Of a stretch of DNA of 64,000 nt, positions 28,587-36,347 are shown in pieces. The translations under genes were made by a program, and so were the position numbers. The notes beneath the pieces were generated by a model. The model saw nothing but the letters and a program-made list of their open reading frames with translations. It made no database searches and was not told the DNA's origin. Position 1 is the stretch's first letter. The number at the start of each line of letters is the position of its first letter. Origin of the DNA: Chloroflexota bacterium (lineage in GTDB: Bacteria > Chloroflexota > UBA11872); contig JAPOYR010000013.1 of NCBI GenBank assembly GCA_026706485.1, positions 124,001 through 188,000 of the forward strand. The letters run 5' to 3'.

Positions 28587-29936
28587 ATGACGGCGGAAGC
28601 CGCGTCCGACGGCTGGGCGGCGTTCACGCGACGCGGAGTGACGCTGTGGCTCCCGGCCTCGGTGAACCTGGGCATTGCCAGCCTGCTGGCCCCGGCCATG
28701 AACGCCCTGCTGGCGCGAGCCGTCGATCCCGAGGCGTCGATTGCTGGCTTCTCCGTGGCGTTGGGGGTCATCACCATCGTGGCACTGCCCCAGTTCCGCA
28801 TTCAGCAGCTGACGCTGGTGTTCCTGCACGATCATCACGCGTTGCGCAGCCTGCGCCGGTTCGTCGCCATCACGGCCGCGGTCGTCGGTGCGATCAGCTG
28901 CGTCGCGGCCCTCACCCCGCTGGCCGAGTTGATCCTCGAAGGCATCTTTGCCGCCACCGGCGACTTGCTCACTCAAGCGCGGGCGGCGTTGGTGGCGCTG
29001 TGCCCGCTGCCGATATTCATGGTGGCGCGCACGCACCTGCACGGCGCCGCGCTGCGACTCGGGCAGGCGCGGTTGGTGTGGCTGGGCACCGGGCTCGGGG
29101 CCGGAGGCGCCGTTGCCATCTCCGCCGCGCTGATCGCGACGGGCATACAGGGCGCGGCTGCGGCCGGTGTGGGGACGACCCTGGCCGCCGGCCTGGAGAC
29201 CGTCATGCTGATGGCGGCCACGCGCAACCTGTTGCGGCACGGGCTGCCCGCGCACTCACCGCGCGGCCTCGATTCCAGCCTGGGCGCCGTGGCGCGCTTC
29301 TTCACGCCGCTCATCTTCGCCTCGCTGCTTCCAGCCGCGACCACCCCAATCGTCAACGCGGCCCTGGCCCGCACCGCCGAGCCCGAGACCTCGTTGGCCG
29401 CCTTCGCCATCGCCATCGGGCTCTTTCAGTTCCTGACCATCCTGCTGTGGGGCGCCCAGCCCTCGATTCTCGCGCTGCTGGCGCGAGGCGACGGCATGCG
29501 CCGGATCACGGTCTTGACCAACGGCGTCGCCGGCGTCGTTTTGATCGCCGCGATGGCGTCGGCATTCGTGCCGCCGCTGAGCCAGCTGGTCATCGAGGAC
29601 ATCAGCGGCGCGCGTGACCGGCTGGGCGAGCTATCGCTGCTGGGGCTGCGCGTGCTGGCGCCCCTACCGTTGATCCTGGTGCAGGAGCAGGTATTCGCCT
29701 CGGCGCTCATGCAGGTCCGACGCACCCGCCCGATTCTCTACGTGAACGTGTGGCGGCTCGCCGCGCTGCTGGTCTTCGTGGTGCTGGCGCTCGGGTTGGA
29801 GGGACTACCCGGCGTTGCGGTGGGCGCCGGCGCCTGGGCGGCCAGCCTGATCGTCGAAGCCATCGCGACCTACGCCTATGGCCGCGGAGCCTATCGCCAG
29901 CTCACGACCGCCGAGGCGTTGACATTCGGCCGTTAG
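28587..29936 (+). CDS. MATE/MOP-superfamily-like polytopic membrane protein
   Basis: The 449-residue protein has about 12 hydrophobic segments and no signal cleavage site. The two halves look like an internal repeat: ASVNLGIASLLAPAMNALLA with an AVDPEASIAGF segment in the first half, and SLLPAATTPIVNAALA with TAEPETSLAAF in the second. This two-bundle layout and the N-terminal helix pattern resemble MATE and ANKH-type exporters of the MOP superfamily. The substrate cannot be predicted. The gene end carries the TTGACA -35 of the promoter for the next operon. Confidence 0.65.
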   Translation: MTAEAASDGWAAFTRRGVTLWLPASVNLGIASLLAPAMNALLARAVDPEASIAGFSVALGVITIVALPQFRIQQLTLVFLHDHHALRSLRRFVAITAAVVGAISCVAALTPLAELILEGIFAATGDLLTQARAALVALCPLPIFMVARTHLHGAALRLGQARLVWLGTGLGAGGAVAISAALIATGIQGAAAAGVGTTLAAGLETVMLMAATRNLLRHGLPAHSPRGLDSSLGAVARFFTPLIFASLLPAATTPIVNAALARTAEPETSLAAFAIAIGLFQFLTILLWGAQPSILALLARGDGMRRITVLTNGVAGVVLIAAMASAFVPPLSQLVIEDISGARDRLGELSLLGLRVLAPLPLILVQEQVFASALMQVRRTRPILYVNVWRLAALLVFVVLALGLEGLPGVAVGAGAWAASLIVEAIATYAYGRGAYRQLTTAEALTFGR

Positions 29937-29946
29937 CGCCTAGGAT
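29919..29946 (+). promoter_or_regulatory. Promoter of the ABC exporter-hisG leader
   Basis: TTGACA (29919-29924) is followed after 16 nt by TAGGAT (29941-29946). It lies across the end of the membrane protein gene. Transcription would start near 29953, giving a leader of about 215 nt before the ABC ATPase gene. Confidence 0.65.
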
Positions 29947-29958
29947 GCTAGTCAGCAG

Positions 29959-30065
29959 TACGACGTTGAGATTGCGATAGTTCCTGATGGGGACGAAGAT
30001 CCGCTTCCGCCACGGCAGCCATATGCCGACTCCGGGAGGACTGTGCCCCAACCGCTGACGTCGTA
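29959..30065 (+). promoter_or_regulatory. Structured leader RNA (unknown class) upstream of the ABC exporter
   Basis: TACGACGT (29959-29966) is exactly complementary to ACGTCGTA (30058-30065), closing a domain of about 107 nt. Inside, TGGGG (29988-29992) can pair with CCCCA (30046-30050) and CGGCA (30013-30017) with TGCCG (30024-30028), giving nested helices. A terminator follows after 17 nt. The layout is that of a riboswitch or another sensing leader. It does not match any riboswitch core I recognise. A short frame (MGTKIRFRHGS onward, 29987-30058) also lies inside and could be a leader peptide instead. Confidence 0.4.
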
Positions 30066-30082
30066 AACCAACGCGCGAACGA

Positions 30083-30130
30083 CCGCGGACGTCGGGCACA
30101 AGCCCACCAGACGCTCCGCGGTTTTTTTTG
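30083..30130 (+). terminator. Strong intrinsic terminator before the ABC exporter genes
   Basis: CCGCGGA (30083-30089) pairs with TCCGCGG (30115-30121); CGTC and GACG, then GGGC and GCCC with an ACAA loop, continue the stem inside small bulges. Eight T residues follow at 30122-30129. No promoter is seen between it and the gene at 30170, so it probably acts as an attenuator rather than only ending the upstream gene. Confidence 0.88.
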
Positions 30131-30169
30131 TTGTCGCAAACCGCCGCACCCCAACCGCAAGGATGAGAA

Positions 30170-31024
30170 ATGACCACCGCCGTTGAAATCGTTGAATTGG
30201 AAAAAGCCTTCGACCCGTCGGGTCTCGCGGGCGAGCTGCGCCGCCTGGTCGGACGGCCCGTGACCCGGGTCGCCGCACTGCGCCGCGTCACGTTGCGGGT
30301 GGCGCGAGGCGAGATTTACGGCGTCGTCGGCTCGAACGGCTCCGGCAAGTCCACGCTGGCCCGCATCGTGGCCACGCTTTTGACGCCCGACGCGGGCCGC
30401 GCGCGCGTGTTTGGCCGCGACGTGGAGCGTGAGTCCGCCGACGTGCGGCGCCTGCTGAATCGCGTGTCGGTCGACGCGTCGTTCTTCAAGAAGCTGAGCC
30501 CGCTGGAAAACCTCGTGTTCTCGGGGCGGCTCTACGACCTGCCGCCGCGCGCCGCCGAGCCCCGCGTGCGGCAGATTCTGCAACGGCTGGGCATCAGCGG
30601 TGACCCGCTCACGCGACCGGTCGAGCAGATGTCGCGCGGCATGCAGCAGAAGGTAAAGGTAGCGGTGGCGCGAGCCTTCCTGACCTCGCCAGTGCTGCTG
30701 GTGCTCGACGAGCCGACCACCGGGCTGGATCCGGCCTCTAAGCGCGACGTACAGGCCTTCATCCAGGAAGTACGCGACAGCCACGACGCCACGGTGCTGC
30801 TCATGTCGCACGACATGGACGAGATAGCCCGGCTGTGCGATCGCATGGCCGTGCTCGACGACGGCCGGATCGTCGCCGAGGGAACGCCCGAATCGCTGGC
30901 CGCGCCCGGCGAGACGCTTGAGGACGCCTTCATTCGCCTCACGGGCCATGCCCTGGGCGACACCACCAATGGACGCTCGGCGCGGCTCGAGCCTGCCGGC
31001 GTCGGGGAGGAGACGAGACCATGA
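30170..31024 (+). CDS. ABC transporter ATP-binding protein (ABC-2 export type)
   Basis: The 284-residue ATPase has Walker A GSNGSGKST, a Q-loop region (RVSVDASFFKKLSPLENL), the signature MSRGMQQKVKVA, Walker B LLVLDEPTTGLD and the switch histidine MSHD. The signature and the 'FFxxLSxxENL' segment are typical of daunorubicin or Nod-type export ATPases. The ATG follows AAGGA by 6 nt. It overlaps the permease start by 4 nt (ATGA). The cargo may be a lipid, polysaccharide or drug-like molecule; the attenuated leader suggests an inducing ligand. Confidence 0.9.
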   Translation: MTTAVEIVELEKAFDPSGLAGELRRLVGRPVTRVAALRRVTLRVARGEIYGVVGSNGSGKSTLARIVATLLTPDAGRARVFGRDVERESADVRRLLNRVSVDASFFKKLSPLENLVFSGRLYDLPPRAAEPRVRQILQRLGISGDPLTRPVEQMSRGMQQKVKVAVARAFLTSPVLLVLDEPTTGLDPASKRDVQAFIQEVRDSHDATVLLMSHDMDEIARLCDRMAVLDDGRIVAEGTPESLAAPGETLEDAFIRLTGHALGDTTNGRSARLEPAGVGEETRP

Positions 31025-31845
31025 TTGCCGCCCGGCGTGAATGGCGCGCGTCCTACGCCTTTGTGGAACTGAATTTCCGCGCCATCAAGCGCTACTGGGG
31101 CTGGGAAGCCGTTTGGTTGGCCTTTGCCATCGTCAACGCGCTAACGGTGGCCTACATCGCGCCCGGCGGACGCGAGGTCACGGGCCAAGCCTTTGCCACC
31201 GACCGGCTGGTGCTCTTTCTGGTCGTCGGCACCGTGGTGTGGGCCTATCTGCAGCAGGTGTTCGACTCCGTCGGCTTCATGATCGCCTGGCAGCGCTGGG
31301 GAGGAACGATTGAAAGCACCTTCATGGCCCCGGCCCGGCGTCTCGCCATGGTGGCCGGCACCAGCGCCTTTGCGATTGTGTACGCCTTCATCCGCGCCCT
31401 CCTGGTGCTGGGTTTCGTCTCGCTGTTCTTCGACCTCGACCTGCTGCAGGCCAACTGGCTCACGGCACTGGCCACGATCAGCGTCGGCAGCGTTGGGTTT
31501 CTCGGATTAGCGCTTATGGTGGCCGCGCTGCCGCTGCTGTTCCTGGAACGCGGCGAACAGATGGTGATGATCACCCTCGCGGCGCTGCTGCTGGTGTCCG
31601 GCGTGTTCTACCCGATCGAGGTGCTGCCGGGCTGGCTCCAGGTCGTGGGGCGCTTGTCGCCGGCCACCTACGTGCTGGAGGGCATGCGCGCCGCGGTGCT
31701 GGACGGCGCAACCATCGGCGATGTCGCCGAGGTGTTCCCGCCGCTGCTGGCCATCGCGGCGGTGGCCCTGCCGCTGGGCGTCGTGGTCTTCCGCGCCGCC
31801 GAGCGCTATGCGCTGCGCAGCGGGCGCCTGAAGCGACACGGATGA
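31021..31845 (+). CDS. ABC-2 type transporter permease
   Basis: The 274-residue protein has six hydrophobic segments, the normal count for ABC-2 permeases. The family motif of the C-terminal half is visible: LLLVSGVFYPIEVLPGWLQ followed by LSPATYVLEGMRAAVL. It forms the export pore with the ATPase encoded just before it; overlapping start and stop suggest coupled translation. The cargo is unknown. The gene ends 146 nt before hisG. Confidence 0.87.
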   Translation: MIAARREWRASYAFVELNFRAIKRYWGWEAVWLAFAIVNALTVAYIAPGGREVTGQAFATDRLVLFLVVGTVVWAYLQQVFDSVGFMIAWQRWGGTIESTFMAPARRLAMVAGTSAFAIVYAFIRALLVLGFVSLFFDLDLLQANWLTALATISVGSVGFLGLALMVAALPLLFLERGEQMVMITLAALLLVSGVFYPIEVLPGWLQVVGRLSPATYVLEGMRAAVLDGATIGDVAEVFPPLLAIAAVALPLGVVVFRAAERYALRSGRLKRHG

Positions 31846-31872
31846 TGCGTCAGCAATCGCAAACCGATGGCA

Positions 31873-31897
31873 GAAGCCGCGCACGTGTCGCGGCTTC
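31873..31897. other. Perfect 9-bp hairpin between the permease gene and hisG
   Basis: GAAGCCGCG (31873-31881) pairs with CGCGGCTTC (31889-31897) around a 7-nt loop. No T tract follows on the plus strand. It could end some transcripts, act as an RNA-processing site, or be incidental. The rest of the 146-nt gap shows no clear promoter. Confidence 0.4.
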
Positions 31898-31991
31898 CAC
31901 CCGACCCAAACCGCCGCGCGCAGCGTCGAATGCGCGACAATCAGCCGGCGCGCCCAGGCGGCGCGCGTTTATGTGGGAGCGCACATCAGCT

Positions 31992-32864
31992 ATGGATCCG
32001 GTGCAGTTGGGAATTCCCAAGGGCAGTTTGCAGGACGCGACCATTGAGTTGCTCCGCCGCGCGGGCTGGAGCGTCTCGGTGTCGTCGCGCAACTACGTAC
32101 CGGGCATCGACGACGAGCATGTGCGCTGCAAGCTGGTCCGGGCTCAGGAAATCTCGCGCTACGTTGCCGACGGCAGCCTCGACGCGGGCATCACCGGGCT
32201 CGACTGGACCCTCGAGAACGCCTCCGACGTGCGCGTCGTCGCGGATCTGGTCTATTCCAAGGCCAGCTTCCAGCCGACTCGCTGGGTGCTGGCGGTGCCC
32301 AACGACTCGCCGGCCCAGTGCGCGGAAGATCTGCAGGGCGGCAAGATCGCCACTGAGCTGGTGAACTTCTCCACCAAGTACTTCAGCGATCGCGGGATCG
32401 ACGTCTCCGTCGAGTTCTCCTGGGGCGCTACCGAGCTCAAGGCCGCCGAGGGCCTGGCCGACGCCATCGTCGAGGTCACCGAAACCGAGACCACGATCCG
32501 GGCGCACGGGCTGCGCGTCATCGAGACGCTCACCACCTCGAATCCGCAGCTGATCGCCAACCACACCGCCTACGCCGACCCGGACAAGCGGCGCAAGATC
32601 GATCAGATCGCGCTGTTGCTCAAGGGCGCGCTGGAAGCGGAGTCACGGGTGGGGCTCAAGATGAACGTGCCGCGGACGCGAGTGGAAGACATCGTCGAGG
32701 TGCTGCCGAGCATCACCGCGCCGACGGTCGCCAATCTCTTCGGCACCGACTGGCTGTCCATCGAGATCGTCGTGTCGGAGCACGAGGTGCGGGAGCTGAT
32801 CCCGGAGCTTCGCGCCAAGGGCGCCGAAGGCATCATCGAGTACCCGCTCAACAAGATCGTCTGA
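31992..32864 (+). CDS. hisG: ATP phosphoribosyltransferase (long form)
   Basis: HisG starts histidine biosynthesis by joining ATP and PRPP. The 290-residue protein opens QLGIPKGSLQDATIELLRRAG, has GITGLDW, the PRPP-type VEVTETETTIRAHGLRVI loop and a C-terminal ACT-like regulatory region (MNVPRTRVEDIVEVLPSITAPT), which marks the long, hexameric, histidine-inhibited form. The ATG at 31992 is preceded by GGGAG at 12 nt. No other his gene is present in the window; it follows an ABC exporter pair. Its stop abuts the stop of the convergent MBL gene (TGATCA). Confidence 0.93.
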   Translation: MDPVQLGIPKGSLQDATIELLRRAGWSVSVSSRNYVPGIDDEHVRCKLVRAQEISRYVADGSLDAGITGLDWTLENASDVRVVADLVYSKASFQPTRWVLAVPNDSPAQCAEDLQGGKIATELVNFSTKYFSDRGIDVSVEFSWGATELKAAEGLADAIVEVTETETTIRAHGLRVIETLTTSNPQLIANHTAYADPDKRRKIDQIALLLKGALEAESRVGLKMNVPRTRVEDIVEVLPSITAPTVANLFGTDWLSIEIVVSEHEVRELIPELRAKGAEGIIEYPLNKIV

Positions 32865-33548
32865 TCAGCGGCGCTCGAGACGCCGCGCCAGGGCCGACAG
32901 AGCCTCGGGGTCGGTGCAGGGGCTGTAGTGCCCGGGTAGCACCACGCGCGCGCCGCTCGCCGCCAGGCGGCGGGCGGACGCGCGCTGCTCAGCGCGGCTG
33001 GTGGCCAGCCAGGGCACGTTTTCGTGCAAGCGGCCGCGACTGTGAAGGAGAGCGTCACCCGCCACGAGCACATCGCCGCGCTGGAGTGACATGCTGCCGG
33101 GCGTGTGGCCCGGCGTGTGCAGCACGTGCCAGTCGTCGATCATGTCGCCTTCTTGCACCGGCGAAACGTCCACCGGCGGTCGCCAGCGCATGATCCAGGG
33201 AATGAGTGGCCAGTAGAGCACCGAGCGGAGACGGGGACACGTCTCCGGCGCCGCCAAATATGGCACGTCGGCCTCGTGAATCAGGACCGGTGCCCCGGTT
33301 CGCCGCTGCAGCTCCACCGCGCTGCCGCTGTGGTCCATATCGAAGTGCGTCAGCACGATGCGGTCGATGCCGGACGGCTCGATGCCGACTTCGCGCGCGG
33401 CGCGCAGGATCGCGCCGGCCCGTCCGGGCATCCCGGTGTCCACCAGCAGCGTCGCGGCGCCCGTGAGCAGGTAGCACCACGAGCTGAGAAAGCGGTCCAC
33501 CGCGTAGCAGCCAGGCGCCAGTTCGAACGGCGGCTGGCGTTTGCTCAT
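32865..33548 (-). CDS. Metallo-beta-lactamase fold hydrolase
   Basis: The 227-residue protein has the MBL metal motifs LTHFDMDHSGS (HxDxDH), HTPGHTPGSMSL, GDALL and the C-terminal GHYSP. These bind two metals and hydrolyse esters, thioesters, lactones or phosphates. No feature narrows the substrate. The ATG at 33548 with GGCGGGG just upstream was chosen over an earlier ATG at 33575. It lies next to a flavin reductase-like gene on the same strand, 33 nt downstream of it. Confidence 0.87.
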   Translation of the reverse strand: MSKRQPPFELAPGCYAVDRFLSSWCYLLTGAATLLVDTGMPGRAGAILRAAREVGIEPSGIDRIVLTHFDMDHSGSAVELQRRTGAPVLIHEADVPYLAAPETCPRLRSVLYWPLIPWIMRWRPPVDVSPVQEGDMIDDWHVLHTPGHTPGSMSLQRGDVLVAGDALLHSRGRLHENVPWLATSRAEQRASARRLAASGARVVLPGHYSPCTDPEALSALARRLERR

Positions 33549-33581
33549 GCCCCGCCAGTCAGGCCAGGCAACCAAGCGAGA

Positions 33582-34061
33582 CTATCCCCCGTAGCTCATC
33601 CCCGTGGCGGACAGGAGCTGCGGCTCGCCGCCGCGTTCGGATCCGCCGACGACCTCGCCGAAGTAGACCACGTGATCGCCGGGCTGGCTGCTGCCCACGA
33701 CGCGGCACTCGAACCAGGCCACGGCCCCATCCAAGACGGGAGTGCCGGTGTCGTACGTCGTCACCGGCTCGCCTTCCAGGCGTCCCTCGCCGCTGGTGGA
33801 CTTGGCCGTGAACTTGAGCGAGAGGTCCTTGGAACCGTCCGGCAAGACCGAAATCGAAAAGACGCCCGTCGCGTCGATGTTCTGCCGCGTGTGCGCCCCG
33901 TCCTGAATCGCCACCGCGACCACGCGCGGATCGAAGGACACCTGGGTCAGCCAGTTCGCCGTCATGCCGTTCGGCTCGCCGTCCGCCGACTTCGTGCCGA
34001 CCACCACCAGACCGTAGACAAGGGCATTGAGCGCGTCGGATACCGGGTCGCTGTCAGACAT
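33582..34061 (-). CDS. Flavin reductase-like domain protein (FMN-binding split barrel)
   Basis: The 159-residue protein has the pattern of the flavin reductase domain: an N-terminal helix and strand (LNALVYGLVVVGTKSADGEPNG shortened here to YGLVVVGTKSADGEPNG), MTANWLTQVSFDPRVVAVAI, SISVLPDG and a C-terminal GDHVVYFGEVV. Such proteins bind FMN and supply reduced flavin to monooxygenases or reduce small compounds. No partner oxygenase is nearby. ATG 34061 (GGGA upstream) was chosen over 34073. A promoter lies just upstream. Confidence 0.8.
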   Translation of the reverse strand: MSDSDPVSDALNALVYGLVVVGTKSADGEPNGMTANWLTQVSFDPRVVAVAIQDGAHTRQNIDATGVFSISVLPDGSKDLSLKFTAKSTSGEGRLEGEPVTTYDTGTPVLDGAVAWFECRVVGSSQPGDHVVYFGEVVGGSERGGEPQLLSATGMSYGG

Positions 34062-34101
34062 GAGAGATCCCATCTAGGTGCAAGGGCCTTGGCTCCATGC
34101 A

Positions 34102-34131
34102 ATTATCCGCGCCCCGCCGCGTCCGCGGCAA
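34102..34131 (-). promoter_or_regulatory. Candidate promoter for the flavin reductase-like gene
   Basis: On the minus strand TTGCCG (34131-34126) is followed after 18 nt by GATAAT (34107-34102). Transcription would start near 34095, about 34 nt before the chosen ATG. Confidence 0.45.
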
Positions 34132-34215
34132 CGCCGACGCCGCGAAGCCCAGCGATGAACGGCCGCGGCTACGCTACGATGCCTCGCCGCCACGACCAGA
34201 TACCCGGGAGCCCAC

Positions 34216-35118
34216 GTGTCACGCGTCAATCGTTGCATCGAGCTGCTGGAGCAAGGACAGCCCGTCTACTACGACCGGGTGGACCCGCTCGAGCTCAGCT
34301 ATGACTTGGGCCGCGAGCTGAGCAGCACCTGGGCCGACTACCTGCGGATCGAGTTCGAGCACCAGGGACTCGATGCGGTCGCGCTGTCGCGCTTCATGCG
34401 CGGCATGGTCGATGCCGGTCCGACGCGCAGCGGACACCGCACGCCCACGGTGATGTGCACCCTGCCGGCCACGGGCATGAGCGCCGACGAGGTTCGGCTC
34501 AACGCCTGGCAGATTCGGCACATCCTCTCAGCGGGCGTCCACGGACTCTATCTGGCCCACGTGCGCGACCCCCGGGCTGTGCGGGCATTCGTCGAGGCCT
34601 GCCGCTTTCCGCATCAGACCGTTGGCATGGGCGACGACCTGGGCATCGGCACCCGCGGGCACGGCGCCGAGGGATACCCGGCCGACATCTGGGGACTGGA
34701 CGTGTCCGACTACGTGCGCGTCGCCGACCCCTGGCCGCTCAATCCGGCCGGTGAACTGGCCCTCGGCATCAAGGTTGAAGACCGCTTCGGCCTGCCGCAC
34801 GCCGACGCCTGCATGGCCGTTCCGGGCGTGGCATTCGGCGAATGGGGCCCCGGCGACATGGGCCTGTTCTTCGGCCATCCGGAGTGGAAAAACGCCCCCT
34901 ACAGCCCGCAAATGGAGGCCGCCTGGCGGCAGGTGAAGGCCGCTTGCGACCGTGCGGGCATCCTCTTCCTCTGCGCCTGGGACGACCCGGCCCTCACGCC
35001 GGAGCAGCGCGCCGACCTGCTAATCAACGAGATCGGCGCCAAGCTCATCGCGGCGGGTGACGGCCCCATCCTGGCCGCCGCGGGCCGGGCGCTCACCGGG
35101 CGAACCATGCCAGTGTGA
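34216..35118 (+). CDS. HpcH/HpaI aldolase family protein
   Basis: These metal-dependent class II aldolases cleave 2-keto-3-deoxy sugar acids or 4-hydroxy-2-oxo acids to pyruvate and an aldehyde. The 300-residue protein keeps the barrel order of the family: DYLRIEFEHQGLD (strand with a Glu), RTPTVMCTLPATG, the metal-ligand region LALGIKVEDRFGL and DACMAVPGVAFGEWGPGDMGLFFG. The residues before the metal site differ somewhat from the E. coli enzymes. The start is GTG with GGGAG 6 nt upstream and a TACGAT -10 at 34175. It may process the product of a sugar-acid dehydratase such as the one at 3.3 kb. Confidence 0.82.
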   Translation: MSRVNRCIELLEQGQPVYYDRVDPLELSYDLGRELSSTWADYLRIEFEHQGLDAVALSRFMRGMVDAGPTRSGHRTPTVMCTLPATGMSADEVRLNAWQIRHILSAGVHGLYLAHVRDPRAVRAFVEACRFPHQTVGMGDDLGIGTRGHGAEGYPADIWGLDVSDYVRVADPWPLNPAGELALGIKVEDRFGLPHADACMAVPGVAFGEWGPGDMGLFFGHPEWKNAPYSPQMEAAWRQVKAACDRAGILFLCAWDDPALTPEQRADLLINEIGAKLIAAGDGPILAAAGRALTGRTMPV

Positions 35119-35149
35119 CCACTCGACCCGTGGATCGGTGAGCACCGGG

Positions 35150-36220
35150 CTATTCGCGCAGGGGCGCCAGCTTCAGACACACGGGCGCGGGCACGGCGGC
35201 CTCGTGGCCGGTGAACTCGAGCCCGCCTGAAGCCGCATCGACCCGGAACGTGACGATGGTGTCGGAGTTCTGGTTGGCGGCAAGGAGGAACCGGCCGTCG
35301 GGCGTGATGAGAAAGTTCCGCGGGATATCGCCGCGGGTCGGAGTATGGCCAACCGGCGTGAGCCTACCGGTGCCTGACTCGACCGCAAACGCCGCTATCG
35401 AGTTGTGCCCCCGGTTCGAGGCGTAGACGAACCGACCGTCCGGCGATGCGTGAATGTCGGCGCAGGTGGTGTCGCCGCTCCACGCCGCGGGAAGCGTCGA
35501 GATCCTCTGCTTGACCGTCAGCGTCCCCGTCGCCGCCTCGTAGTCGTAGGCGGAAACCGACGACCCCAACTCATTCACCGCGTAGGCATGGGCGGAGGCG
35601 GGATTGAAGGTGAAATGCCGCGGCCCGTCACCCGGCTCGGCGCGCACCGCCAGGTCCGGTTGCTCGATCAGACGGCCGGTAGCGTGATCGATGCGGTAGA
35701 CCACGATGGCGTCCATGCCCAGATCGCAGGCGTAGACCAGCGTGTTGGCGCCATCGATCACCACGCAATGCGCATGGGCTTGTCGCTGGCGCTCGGGATG
35801 GACCGAGGAGCCGTGATGCTGGACGAAATCGGTGCGCGTTCCTAGTGACCCGTCCGGCTTGATCGGCAGCAGGCACACGCTGCCCCCGAAATAGTTCGCC
35901 ACGACGACGTAGGAATCCGTTTGGTCCACCTGCACGTGGCAGGGCCCAGCGCCGCCGGTGTGCGCCGAGTTGAGCACCGTGAGGGCGCCATTCCCATTGA
36001 TGGCGTAGGCCGTGACCACGCCGTGGCCGGATTCCTGTTCGGAAGCGGCATACAGGTGGTCGCCGGTTGGGTCGATGGCAACGAAGGTCGGATTCACGAT
36101 GCCGGGCTGCACGTCAATGCATTCGACGGCGCCGGTCGCAACGTTCAGGCGACAGGTATAGATACCCTCCGCGCCCAGATCGGTATAGGTGCCCACGAAC
36201 AGGAATCGCTCGTCGTTCAC
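35150..36220 (-). CDS. Lactonase family seven-bladed beta-propeller protein (6-phosphogluconolactonase-like)
   Basis: The 356-residue protein matches the YbhE/cycloisomerase 2 family, which includes 6-phosphogluconolactonase and muconate lactonizing propellers. Repeated blade motifs are visible: FLFVGTYT at the start, PTFVAIDPTGDHLYAASE, GPCHVQVDQTDSYVVVANY, GPRHFTFNPASAHAYAVNE, ADIHASPDGRFVYASNRGH and NFLITPDGRFLLAANQNSD. No signal peptide is evident with the GTG start at 36220, which has GAGG 8 nt upstream; longer in-frame starts lack family similarity. It may hydrolyse a sugar lactone. It is divergent from the amidohydrolase gene. Confidence 0.88.
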   Translation of the reverse strand: MNDERFLFVGTYTDLGAEGIYTCRLNVATGAVECIDVQPGIVNPTFVAIDPTGDHLYAASEQESGHGVVTAYAINGNGALTVLNSAHTGGAGPCHVQVDQTDSYVVVANYFGGSVCLLPIKPDGSLGTRTDFVQHHGSSVHPERQRQAHAHCVVIDGANTLVYACDLGMDAIVVYRIDHATGRLIEQPDLAVRAEPGDGPRHFTFNPASAHAYAVNELGSSVSAYDYEAATGTLTVKQRISTLPAAWSGDTTCADIHASPDGRFVYASNRGHNSIAAFAVESGTGRLTPVGHTPTRGDIPRNFLITPDGRFLLAANQNSDTIVTFRVDAASGGLEFTGHEAAVPAPVCLKLAPLRE

Positions 36221-36347
36221 GCTCACGGCCTCATTTCGCGCGTCGTTGCCGGTGCGATTGGCGGACCATAGCACCGGACACGGCTCGACATGCCGGATTG
36301 GCATTCGCGGGCACAATGCGAACGTGTCGACGACGGGAGCCCTGCCA

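Noticed and set aside
29945-29980. An 11-codon frame MLVSSTTLRLR that looks like a branched-chain amino acid leader peptide upstream of the ABC exporter
   Set aside because: Its ATG overlaps the -10 hexamer of the only good promoter, so it would not be transcribed from it; the frame is short and the downstream genes are not ilv or leu genes.
30067-30121. Possible T-box riboswitch because of the ACCGCGG sequence before a terminator
   Set aside because: The T-box core (AGGGTGGNACCGCG) is absent and the downstream genes are not tRNA synthetase or amino-acid supply genes except hisG.
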